Assembly: GCA_028277105.1 (NCBI GenBank)
Contig: JANQHO010000027.1
Coordinates: 1 to 54,643 of the forward strand
Direction of reading: 5' to 3'
Origin: Owenweeksia sp.
GTDB taxonomy: Bacteria > Bacteroidota > Bacteroidia > Flavobacteriales > Schleiferiaceae
DNA length: 54,643 nucleotides
The notes beneath the pieces were generated by a model that worked only from the letters and a program-made list of their open reading frames with translations, was not told where the DNA came from and did not search any database. The first letter of the stretch is position 1. Every line of letters begins with the position of its first letter. Position numbers and translations under genes: made by a program. Shown here piece after piece: positions 1 to 8,600 of this stretch.

Positions 1-75
1 ATAAACATTATTGTAAAATAATATTCACATCTAATCATATCTATTTGTATATTATTCCTGTAAAATTGCAAGGAA

Positions 76-1614
76 ATGCTTATAAAAACATTTGGCAGCG
101 CTGTTTTTGGAGTAGATGCCAGCACTATAACAATTGAAGTAAATGTAGATGCAGGAATAAATTTTTTTCTCGTAGGACTACCAGATAGTGCGGTAAAAGA
201 AAGTCAATACAGGATAACTGCAGCCCTAAAGAATAATCATTTCAAATGGCCGGGTAAAAAAATAACTATCAATATGGCTCCTGCTGATATCCGGAAAGAA
301 GGCTCGGCTTATGATCTTTCCATTGCAGTAGGCATATTATCTGCATCAGGACAAGTAGCTATGCCAGAGGCTGATCAATACATTATAATGGGGGAACTTT
401 CCTTGGATGGTGGTATTCAGGCTATTAAGGGAGCCCTACCTATAGCGATACAGGCGAGGAAAGAAGGTTTTAAAGGTTTCATCCTGCCAAAAGAAAACGC
501 CCGGGAGGCTGCTATTGTAGATAAACTGGAGGTTTACGGAGTTGAAAGCCTGAGGGAAGTAGTGGATTTTCTCAGCGGGGCAAAGAACTTGAAACGGGTG
601 GAGGTAAATACCAGGGAAGAGTTTAAAGAACAACTGAATAATGCTCCTTTTGATTTTTCAGAAGTGAAGGGGCAGGAAAACATAAAAAGAGCCCTGGAAA
701 TAGCAGCAGCGGGCGGTCATAATGTTATCCTGATCGGTCCACCGGGTGCCGGAAAAACCATGCTGGCAAAACGGATGCCTACCATTCTGCCGCCTATGAC
801 TTTAAATGAAGCTCTTGAAACTACCAAAATACATTCGGTAGCCGGTAAACTTTCTAAAAATTCCAGCCTCATAGCAGAGCGCCCTTTCCGTTCGCCTCAT
901 CATTCTATTTCAGATGTCGCCCTGGTGGGCGGGGGAGGTTTTCCTCAGCCAGGAGAAATATCACTGGCTCATAACGGTATTTTATTTTTGGATGAACTGC
1001 CAGAGTTTAAAAGAACGGTACTGGAAGTGATGCGTCAGCCGATGGAAGACCGCAAGGTTACCATCAGCCGGGCCAGGTTTACGGTAGATTACCCGGCTTC
1101 TTTTATGCTGGTGGCTTCTATGAATCCATGTCCGTGTGGCTATTACAATCATCCCACCAAGGAGTGTGTCTGCTCTCCGGGCGTAGTACAGAAGTACCTC
1201 AATAAAATATCAGGTCCGCTTTTGGATCGTATTGATCTGCACGTAGAAGTAACCCCGGTTTCATTTGATGAAATGTCATCGGAAAGAGCGGCAGAAAAAA
1301 GTGGTGACATAAGGCAAAGAGTAATTGAAGCCCGTGAAATGCAAAACCAGCGTTTTGCTGAAACAGATGATATTTATTGCAATGCTCAAATGCAAAGCAA
1401 ACAATTACGGCAAGTGTGTAAAATTGGCAAAGAAGGACAGGAACTTTTGCGCTATGCGATTGACAAATTAAATCTATCCGGTAGAGCCTACGACCGTATC
1501 CTTAAGGTATCCCGCACTATTGCCGATCTGGAAGTCAGTTCAAATATTGAGACTCCTCATCTGACGGAAGCCATCCAATACCGCAGTCTCGACCGGGAAG
1601 GGTGGATGGGGTAG
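76..1614 (+). CDS. comM: YifB/ComM family Mg-chelatase-like AAA+ ATPase
   Basis: Complete 512-residue protein of the usual length for the family. The N-terminal third (about 20-170) is the ChlI-type domain fused to a AAA+ core. Walker A is GPPGAGKT at 221-228, Walker B is LFLDE at 303-307, and a cysteine cluster (CPCGYYNHPTKECVC) follows in the core. The C-terminal Mg_chelatase_C lid carries LSGRAYDR and the family ending near the last 30 residues. The characterised homologue ComM is a hexameric helicase that promotes branch migration during natural transformation; whether that role holds here is inference. The start has only a purine run (AAGGA) directly before the ATG, which is normal for Bacteroidota. 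It is a housekeeping-type neighbour and seems unrelated to the large locus downstream. Confidence 0.96.
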   Translation: MLIKTFGSAVFGVDASTITIEVNVDAGINFFLVGLPDSAVKESQYRITAALKNNHFKWPGKKITINMAPADIRKEGSAYDLSIAVGILSASGQVAMPEADQYIIMGELSLDGGIQAIKGALPIAIQARKEGFKGFILPKENAREAAIVDKLEVYGVESLREVVDFLSGAKNLKRVEVNTREEFKEQLNNAPFDFSEVKGQENIKRALEIAAAGGHNVILIGPPGAGKTMLAKRMPTILPPMTLNEALETTKIHSVAGKLSKNSSLIAERPFRSPHHSISDVALVGGGGFPQPGEISLAHNGILFLDELPEFKRTVLEVMRQPMEDRKVTISRARFTVDYPASFMLVASMNPCPCGYYNHPTKECVCSPGVVQKYLNKISGPLLDRIDLHVEVTPVSFDEMSSERAAEKSGDIRQRVIEAREMQNQRFAETDDIYCNAQMQSKQLRQVCKIGKEGQELLRYAIDKLNLSGRAYDRILKVSRTIADLEVSSNIETPHLTEAIQYRSLDREGWMG

Positions 1615-1800
1615 TTTAGGGGAAGACCTCATCATATCTTTTTGAGCAGTCTACACGAGGTGTGTAGCGATAAGCCAGAAAAGATTAACTTATATATGTA
1701 TATGTTATAGTATAAAAGCTTTTTATTCAAATACTTGAATTAATAAAGACATCGAACAACACTTAAAAAGGGCCTTTTAGAGCATGCTTCATACACCAAT

Positions 1801-1829
1801 TGTCATAGGAATTTCGTGAATCTATGACA
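1801..1829. promoter_or_regulatory. Inverted repeat, candidate operator (copy 1)
   Basis: Arms TGTCATAG (1801-1808) and CTATGACA (1822-1829) are perfect 8-bp inverted repeats around a 13-bp centre. The centre holds ATTTCGTGAAT (1811-1821). The equivalent region of copy 2 keeps ATTTCACGAAT (27044-27054) but not the arms. It could be a protein-binding site or a mRNA hairpin; nothing in the sequence decides between these. Confidence 0.4.
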
Positions 1830-1882
1830 GGGTTTTGTGAGTTGAGAACAAGGTTTCATCAGCTAAAAAAAATATCAACGAG

Positions 1883-1919
1883 AACTCTTTACTTATTTCA
1901 TAGCGGTTAACTAATCCAG
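1883..1919 (+). promoter_or_regulatory. 37-bp leader element shared by both operon copies
   Basis: This stretch matches 27095-27131 at 35 of 37 positions (differences at the 21st and 24th base) while the surrounding intergenic DNA is largely diverged. It starts AACTCTTTACTTATTTCATA and ends TTAACTAATCCAG. In both copies exactly 9 nt separate it from the ATG of gene 1. It may be a promoter or operator, or a translation-initiation element of the mRNA leader, because it occupies the ribosome-binding region. No -7 TAnnTTTG hexamer is visible in it. Confidence 0.65.
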
Positions 1920-1928
1920 GTAGTCGTT

Positions 1929-4559
1929 ATGAATACTCATTCCAATAATCTATTTCTTGAGAAATCAATTATACTTTCTTATTTACTGATTTTTTCCACT
2001 GCACTTTTAGGTCAATACCAGGTTTTTTGGTCGGATATTAATGGATTGAATTACAATACGGAAACCAATGTCCTTTCTTTTGACAGTAGAGCCACATCTT
2101 TCGGACATGCATTTTCCCTGAACGAGCTCAGTGTAGGTATGGCAGAGCATATCAGTTTTACTGCACCAACCAACGCCAAACTTACCGTTGGCTTTGTCCA
2201 TACCAATACAACTTATCAGCATGATACCTATAACCAAAACTATGAGGAAATAGAGTACGGTTTTCACCTGGAAAACAACGAAGCTGTAATTGTTAATGAG
2301 GGAGTTACTTTGCCTGTTTTTGGGCCTGACCCCTACAATAGTACCCAGGTGTTTGAAATAACCTATAATGGGGAACAGTTTATTTTCGATTTCAACGGAG
2401 TTGAGGTATACCGTGTAGGTTATAGTGTTACAGCAAGTTTAAGACTGGAAGTGCTGTTTACAGATCTTGATGCTTCTTTTGACCCTCCTTCCTCTGACCG
2501 GAAATCCCCCTTGGCCATTTCTTATGCTACTACTGAGCAGGATCACGATAAAGGAGGTTCTATAGAAGTAACGGCCATTGGAGGAAAGCGTCCATACCGT
2601 TATATATGGAATAGTGCCCCTTTTGTTGACAAGGAAACATTTGATCTTTTTATCCCCAGTTTTTATGGAGAGTTGGCCAAAGCTGAAAATTCCCACATTG
2701 CCGCTCAATTTGACCGGAGCAGGGTGATCACTTATGATGAATTTGTAGAGTTAAAAGCCAAACCAAAGATCAGCAATTTGCAATCAGGCTCCTATAAGCT
2801 CAAATTAGTGGATGCCGAAAACACCGAATTGGAAGAGAATATTTCAGTTTCCGCTCAAACTAACTGGCCTTCCTCCTCTGATTATTCATTTGCTAACAAA
2901 AGCTTAACCAAGCTAACCACTCAGGCAGATTTGTTAAACGTATCTGCCGCCACTTCCGATAATATTCTATATCCGGGCAAAGATGGCCGTTTCAGTTTTA
3001 ACCTGCCCCTTCCCGGAACCCAAAAAGTGATCGGACTAAGGGATGGTGACATTACTCCTTCTGATTACCGCAATACTCAATTCGGATTTTATATAGAAGG
3101 GTCTGATATCTATTTATTCAAGGATGGTGTGGTAGAAGGAGGGCCAATACAGGCTATAACGGCTAATGATAAGTTCTCTATCCTTAGAGAAGGAAATAGT
3201 TTTTCAGCCCGTATCAATGATGTGGAAGTAGGTTCTTATACCGATGCCTCCCCGGCAAAGCTCAAGAGGTTTGATGTTTACATGACTGCAGCTAATGATG
3301 TTTTTGTCAGGGAAAGAGTGTACAACTGGTGGTATGTTCCTTTAATGGCTATTGAGGAAGAAGTAGGGGTTTGCGGGCTTAAATCATCGGATATAATAGC
3401 TGGTAACAGAAATCAGGTCAAAGATGATTTCCCTTACCCTGTAACCTTTACCTGGACGGATAACCACGGCAGCACGGCTTATCCAAACTCACCAACTTTA
3501 AATGGGGTAGACCCTGGCTGGTACCGCCTGGTGGCCAATGTGCAACATCCCACCCATCCTTATTCCTATGCAGTCGGCACCTATTACATAGGCTATAAAG
3601 TCAATTGGATGCAGGAGGTTAATCTCATTAACCAGCCTACTACTAATTCCCTGGAGCTAAATACAGCTGCTAACTATCTGCAGGCGGGTATTCTGGGTGA
3701 ATCTAATTCTTCCAATATTTTTGACCAACCTGATGAAGGTAATTACGGTTGGATCTACACTGAAATACCCGGGCTAATGACGGGGACCTGGTTTCCAACT
3801 GAAACAGATCCTTTTGGAGAGTCTGGCAACCTTACTTTTCAGGCTTACCGGACTGGTTTCAGCGTATCGCATTATGGCTTCAAACAATTGCCCCTGGGCA
3901 ATGGGCCTATGGAATATGGAATATCCATAGTACCCGTTGTGATACAATCATTGACTCCGGTCTCAGAAGACTTTTTAGTATTTCTTCACCCTGCTATGAT
4001 CCCTGTGGGATATGGCGGGCCTACCCAGTTTGCAATTGAGACAGGAGATAAAGTTGTTCAACTGATAGACCGCGATAAATACTTACTGTATATCAATGGC
4101 GATCTCAAAGTGTCTTTTACCATTGCAGGGCTGAGTGCCATTAATTTTATGAATATAAAAGGGGAGGTATCGGTCAATTATGGTAATCTTCTACAGCCCG
4201 GAGGTGCTAACTACCTTATGCACGATCAGGTATTGAATTGCCTGGCGTCTTTCAAATGCCGGGATCAGTCCTATAACCTACTGGCCTCTGAACTCCGGGC
4301 CGAATTCTACAACACCATCAACGGCAACCTTTATTTCCAGTTTCAGGGAGAGTACAACTATGGGGTACTGGACTACGTGATAAAGGATCTGGATGGCAAT
4401 GATGTAACGGCCAACACCATTATTTCTGCTACAGATAAAGACTATGGCGACAACCGCTACATACTCAATATGAATCAGCTTTCCGATGGTTACTACACTT
4501 TAACGGTAACCAACGAAAAGGAAGAGAATTATACTCTTAGGATCCACAAAGAATACTGA
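1929..4559 (+). CDS. Secreted multi-module beta-sandwich / SprB-like protein (copy 1, gene 1)
   Basis: 876 residues. A signal peptide (hydrophobic 13-27, cleavage near LLG-Q) starts the protein, so it is exported. Three related modules of about 140-170 residues are visible near 30-195, 325-465 and 590-770; each has the pattern YGF-I....., a turn, then F-I-....N-G-.-V followed by a hydrophobic strand, as in concanavalin-like or LamG-like sandwiches. Between them are SprB/Ig-like segments (near 200-235, GGKRPYRYIWN, and 480-555, TFTWTDN). The end (LSDGYYTLTVTN to the last residue) resembles a type IX secretion sorting domain, but weakly. It opens the six-gene unit and lies 1 nt before the next ATG. 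Adhesion at the cell surface is an inference from the modules; no enzyme motif is seen. The counterpart is at 27141-29813. Confidence 0.85.
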   Translation: MNTHSNNLFLEKSIILSYLLIFSTALLGQYQVFWSDINGLNYNTETNVLSFDSRATSFGHAFSLNELSVGMAEHISFTAPTNAKLTVGFVHTNTTYQHDTYNQNYEEIEYGFHLENNEAVIVNEGVTLPVFGPDPYNSTQVFEITYNGEQFIFDFNGVEVYRVGYSVTASLRLEVLFTDLDASFDPPSSDRKSPLAISYATTEQDHDKGGSIEVTAIGGKRPYRYIWNSAPFVDKETFDLFIPSFYGELAKAENSHIAAQFDRSRVITYDEFVELKAKPKISNLQSGSYKLKLVDAENTELEENISVSAQTNWPSSSDYSFANKSLTKLTTQADLLNVSAATSDNILYPGKDGRFSFNLPLPGTQKVIGLRDGDITPSDYRNTQFGFYIEGSDIYLFKDGVVEGGPIQAITANDKFSILREGNSFSARINDVEVGSYTDASPAKLKRFDVYMTAANDVFVRERVYNWWYVPLMAIEEEVGVCGLKSSDIIAGNRNQVKDDFPYPVTFTWTDNHGSTAYPNSPTLNGVDPGWYRLVANVQHPTHPYSYAVGTYYIGYKVNWMQEVNLINQPTTNSLELNTAANYLQAGILGESNSSNIFDQPDEGNYGWIYTEIPGLMTGTWFPTETDPFGESGNLTFQAYRTGFSVSHYGFKQLPLGNGPMEYGISIVPVVIQSLTPVSEDFLVFLHPAMIPVGYGGPTQFAIETGDKVVQLIDRDKYLLYINGDLKVSFTIAGLSAINFMNIKGEVSVNYGNLLQPGGANYLMHDQVLNCLASFKCRDQSYNLLASELRAEFYNTINGNLYFQFQGEYNYGVLDYVIKDLDGNDVTANTIISATDKDYGDNRYILNMNQLSDGYYTLTVTNEKEENYTLRIHKEY

Positions 4560-4560
4560 A

Positions 4561-5076
4561 ATGAAAACAACACACTGGCTCATCATCAACAGCATTATAC
4601 TGCTCGTTCTTTTAGCAATGGGTATTTATTCCCTTAGCCAAAAAGAAAAGAACGTTTACCTGGACACAGCTGAGGTCTTTAACGGCTTTAAGTTGCAAAA
4701 GGAATTGCGGACTAAGCTCGAAAATGTTCAATCCGCTCGCCAGGCTATACTAGATAGTATACAGCTTCGCCTTACGGCTATAAGCAGTTCATCAGATTTT
4801 GACCCACAGAATCCGGGAGAAGAGTTTTTCTCCCTGCGTGGCCTCTATCAGCAAAGGCAAAAACAGTTTGAAGAAGATAACCAGCGCCTGTCTAATGAGT
4901 ACGACCGCCAGATCTGGAACCAGCTCAACCAGTACGTCAAAGATTACGGCAAAGAACACAACTACACCATCATATTTGGTGCCAACGGGCAGGGCAATAT
5001 CATGTACGCTTCTGAAACCAGGGACATTACCAAAGAATTGATCGACTATATAAACAACAAATATGAAAGAGTATAG
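4561..5076 (+). CDS. Skp/OmpH-like membrane-anchored chaperone (copy 1, gene 2)
   Basis: 171 residues. An uncleaved-looking N-terminal membrane segment (about 5-23) is followed by NVYLDTAEVF, the family's start strand, a long charged helical region (about 45-130, coiled-coil like) and a closing strand-helix with GANGQGNIMYAS and DITKELIDYIN. This closing block is characteristic of OmpH/Skp proteins, which are periplasmic holdases for outer-membrane and secreted beta-rich clients. A dedicated copy sitting inside an operon for two giant exported beta-rich proteins suggests it keeps these unfolded or guides them. It starts 1 nt after gene 1 and overlaps gene 3 by 14 nt, implying coupled translation. 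The membrane anchor instead of a cleavable signal is a small departure from classical Skp. Confidence 0.85.
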   Translation: MKTTHWLIINSIILLVLLAMGIYSLSQKEKNVYLDTAEVFNGFKLQKELRTKLENVQSARQAILDSIQLRLTAISSSSDFDPQNPGEEFFSLRGLYQQRQKQFEEDNQRLSNEYDRQIWNQLNQYVKDYGKEHNYTIIFGANGQGNIMYASETRDITKELIDYINNKYERV

Positions 5077-5671
5077 AAATCTGTTCATATATCTGTTAAC
5101 CTTCGTTCTGGCCGCTTGCCAGCAACCAAAGCAGGTTAACGTAGATCAGTATCTGGAGTACCTCGATAAGAACTGGTATAAGCTTACCGACAGTCGGGAG
5201 CTGAACGGTATAGTGTATCAGGCCAGATTCTTGCCTAATGACTATCGCATTTTAGAGCGTTTTGGTCAGGAAATAGCAAGCGAAAAATTACAAACCGAGC
5301 GCCAGAACCTTTCTGATTTTCAATACTTCCAGATCCGTTTGAAGGCCCAAACCGGAAATATCATGGAGTATAATATGGAAGAATATGAAAGCCGGGATTC
5401 ACGTCAATACTATTACACCCATGAATTTGCCAGAGATATTTTCCTGATAGATGGAACAGATACTCTCCGTTGTGAAGCGCATCAGTTCATTTCCAATTAC
5501 GGAATAAGCCCCTGGGTATCGGTGCTGGCAGCTTTTGAGAGGAGCCATAAAAAAACTGCTGAGAAAAGGATCGGGATCAACGATCATATTTTTCACAATG
5601 GAAAAGTCATCCTGAAGATCCCGGCTTCGGCTATTTCACAAATTCCTCAACTAACCCTTTCAAAGTCATGA
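5063..5671 (+). CDS. Lipoprotein of unknown family (copy 1, gene 3)
   Basis: 202 residues with a lipoprotein signal peptide: hydrophobic 7-17 and lipobox LAAC with Cys19. The mature part is mixed alpha/beta, hydrophilic, without a motif I recognise. The most conserved stretch against the second copy is NGIVYQARFLPNDYRI and SDFQYFQIRLKA (near 48-95), and the ending ILKIPASAISQIPQLTL. The start overlaps the Skp-like gene by 14 nt and the stop overlaps the next gene by 4 nt (ATGA), so it is part of the same translational unit. By position it is probably an outer-membrane-anchored accessory of the exported giant proteins; its function is unknown. Confidence 0.85.
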   Translation: MKEYRNLFIYLLTFVLAACQQPKQVNVDQYLEYLDKNWYKLTDSRELNGIVYQARFLPNDYRILERFGQEIASEKLQTERQNLSDFQYFQIRLKAQTGNIMEYNMEEYESRDSRQYYYTHEFARDIFLIDGTDTLRCEAHQFISNYGISPWVSVLAAFERSHKKTAEKRIGINDHIFHNGKVILKIPASAISQIPQLTLSKS

Positions 5672-8600
5672 TCTGTATTATTCGCAAACATCGGTTTACC
5701 AAAGTAATAGCTTGTTTTCTGGCTATATTTTTTCTTTTCGATTTCCTGATGCCCGTTCAGGCATTGGCCAGCGGCCCCAACCAGCCGGAATACACATCTT
5801 TTAATCATGCTTCCGTATCAGAATTGGTCAATACGGCTACAGGTGATTTTAGTTACAACATTCCCTTACTTGATATAGAAGGTTATCCCATCAACATCAC
5901 TTATAATGCCGGGGCCACTATGGATCAGGAGGCCAGCTGGGTAGGTCTGGGCTGGACCCTTAACCCCGGAGTTCTTAACCGCACCATGCGGGGCTTGCCC
6001 GATGATTTTATGGGCGATGAGATAAAACAGCAGATAAACATCAAAAAAAACTATACCCTGGGGGCAGAAATAGGAGCCGGAGTTGAGATATTCGGGGCTG
6101 GTGATGGCTTTGCGACATTCGGAGTTAGCACAGGCGTGTTTTATAACAACTATAAAGGGTTGGGTATTAACAGGGGGCTGAATTTCAGCCTTAGAGCCGG
6201 TAAATATTTCGGAGCCGGAGTAGGTGTGAATATAACCCATAACAGTCAGAAAGGCTTAACCATTAGCCCTGATGCATCCTTAAAAGCTAGAATAAAAGGT
6301 TCCAATGGAAATTCAGCTTCGGCCTCAGTAGGGGTAGGTACCAGTTACAACACCCGTAGCGGTATGAGTGATCTAAGTTTAAGCCTTAATGCCAGTATAA
6401 CAAATGCAGATGGCAGCAAGCAGCGCAAGACCATAAATGGAAATGAGTTTGATGTAACAACTTCCGGAGGAGGAATTTCTTTCTCCGCTTCCATTCCAAT
6501 CGGTACCAGTACCTATTTTCCCAGTATTCAATTCCCTCGTAAAGCCCGTGCTTTTGAGTTAATGACTAAAGGAGGAGCGGAGGTGAAAGGAGCTTATCCA
6601 TACTTCAGCAGAAAAGGTTATTATATGAGCGAAGAGATCAGCCATAAGAATCTCAGCTCACAGGCTTATGGTTATCTCTATGCCCATAAAGGGCAGGGCA
6701 AGCTGGGAGCCATGCACGATTTTAACCGGGCTAATGACGGTATGGTGAGTTCGGAAACCCCTAACCTGCCCCTCACCAATCAAACCTACGATATTTTTAT
6801 GGCCACTGCCCAGGGGCTGAGCTCTATGTTCCGCGCCCATCGTTCTGATGTAGGAACTGTTTACGACAATAAAATAAAAACCACCACTTCTTCTAATTAT
6901 GTAGGCTTAGAGGGAGGCTTTGGTAGCTATACTGAAGTTGGGGGCAACGTCAACACTTTTGAGTTGGAGCAAACTTCCGGCAAGTGGACTGCCTTTGACA
7001 ATGCCAAACTCGATTTTATGGGCAGGGATCATTCTCTGGTGGAAGGGAACTACGATTTTGAAGAAGCTTATTTCAGACAGTCTGGGGAAGGCCTGGCGAT
7101 AAACCAGGCCTATTACAATGCTATGGGAGGGGAAAGGGCGGTCAGGCTTCAACTGGGCAACAGTGAACCCTCGGCCATTACTCCCACCCTGGTAAACCGG
7201 GCGGGAAGTACGGTTAACTCCAATGTAGCCAATCTGCACAACTCACAACGCAATAAGAGAGGAGTAGTGATCAATTACCTAAATGCTAAACAAGCCAGGG
7301 ATTATGCGTTGGAAAAGCTGATCGAAAGCCATACCCTGGACAGTTTTGACTATACTGTAGCCGCAACTGCTACCACAAATTATATTAAGGGAGAAGGACA
7401 TTATACATATTTAGATAACAGTATTGACCGCATCACTCACGCCAATAATAAAGAACATCATATATCTGAAGTAAGCGTAACCACCCAGGGTGGAAAACGC
7501 TTTGTATACGGTATTCCCAGTTATAGCCGTGCTTACGAGGAGCGCTCTTTTAATGTAGCACCTAATTCCGGTTTTAATAGCACGGCATCATTCTTTGATG
7601 ATGGCTTGAAATCATTTAATGGAACCAGTGATAACTCGATCAATAACTCCAATAAAAAGGATGGTTTTTTTCAAAAGAAATCGGTGCCGGATTATGCCAC
7701 ATCCTATCTGCTCACCACAGTTTTATCTGCGGATTACGTAGATGTATCGGGCAATGGTCCCAGCGTAGACGATCTGGGAAGCTATACCAAATTCAATTAC
7801 ACCAGGGTTCATGGTAATTACGGCTGGAAGCAACCTTATGAGCAGGGTATGGCCAGTTTTAATGCCGGCTTCCGCTCCGATAAAAAAGACGACCGGGCTT
7901 CCTATGCCAAAGGGCAAAAGGAAATATGGTATCTCCATTCTATAGAAACCAAGAATTATATTGCTGAATTTCAACTCATTGAACGGGCCGATGCCATAGA
8001 GGCAAATTTTGTCGCAGATGGCGGACAAGGCAGTGCAAAAATGTATGCCCTGGAAGAGATCAGATTATATGCCCGTAAAGACAAAGAAATTAATGGTAAT
8101 AATGCCATTCCCCTTAAAACTATACACTTTAAGTACTCTTATAGTTTGTGTAAAGGCTTACCAACCCTGCCTGCCAATGTAGGTAAGCTAACCCTGGATG
8201 AGATCTACTTTACCCATGGCTACTCTCAAAAAGCCTGGTTTTCGCCTTACAAATTCTTCTATGCCGATCCGGATCACACTAAAGAGACCAATGAGGATGA
8301 TGATTACAACCAAAACTATGACTATAACTCCTATGATCGCTGGGGTAATTACAAACAGAAGAAAACCGGGACAGGACAAAATCTGAGTACCGCTACTAAT
8401 TTGAGCAATGCCGATTTTCCCTACGTCAATAACAACCCTAATGATAACACAAATTATAGACCGAATAGAGATGCTGCCATGTGGGCTTTACACGTGATTC
8501 AATTACCCTCAGGCGGCACCGTGAAAATAGATTATGAGGCTGATGATTATGCCTATGTGCAGAACAAAAAGGCCATGCAAATGACATCTGTGGCCGGCTT

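Larger units (their letters stand above)
1615..1928. promoter_or_regulatory. Intergenic region before copy-1 operon
   Basis: The 314 bp between comM and the first copy of the large operon hold no gene. They contain a short hairpin without a U-run (1651-1667), an AT-rich stretch (1690-1740), a 16-bp palindrome ATTCAAATACTTGAAT (1725-1740), and directly after it the 10-mer TAATAAAGAC (1741-1750), which recurs upstream of copy 2 at 26937. An inverted repeat lies at 1801-1829 and a leader element shared with copy 2 at 1883-1919; both are listed separately. No clear Bacteroidota -33/-7 promoter could be picked by eye. Confidence 0.6.

Noticed and set aside
1651..1667. Hairpin CTACAC/GTGTAG after comM as terminator
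   Set aside because: Stem of six pairs without a following T-run; not enough for an intrinsic terminator.
4799..5041. 80-codon + strand frame inside the Skp-like gene
   Set aside because: Out-of-frame shadow of a well-supported gene, without conservation in the second copy.
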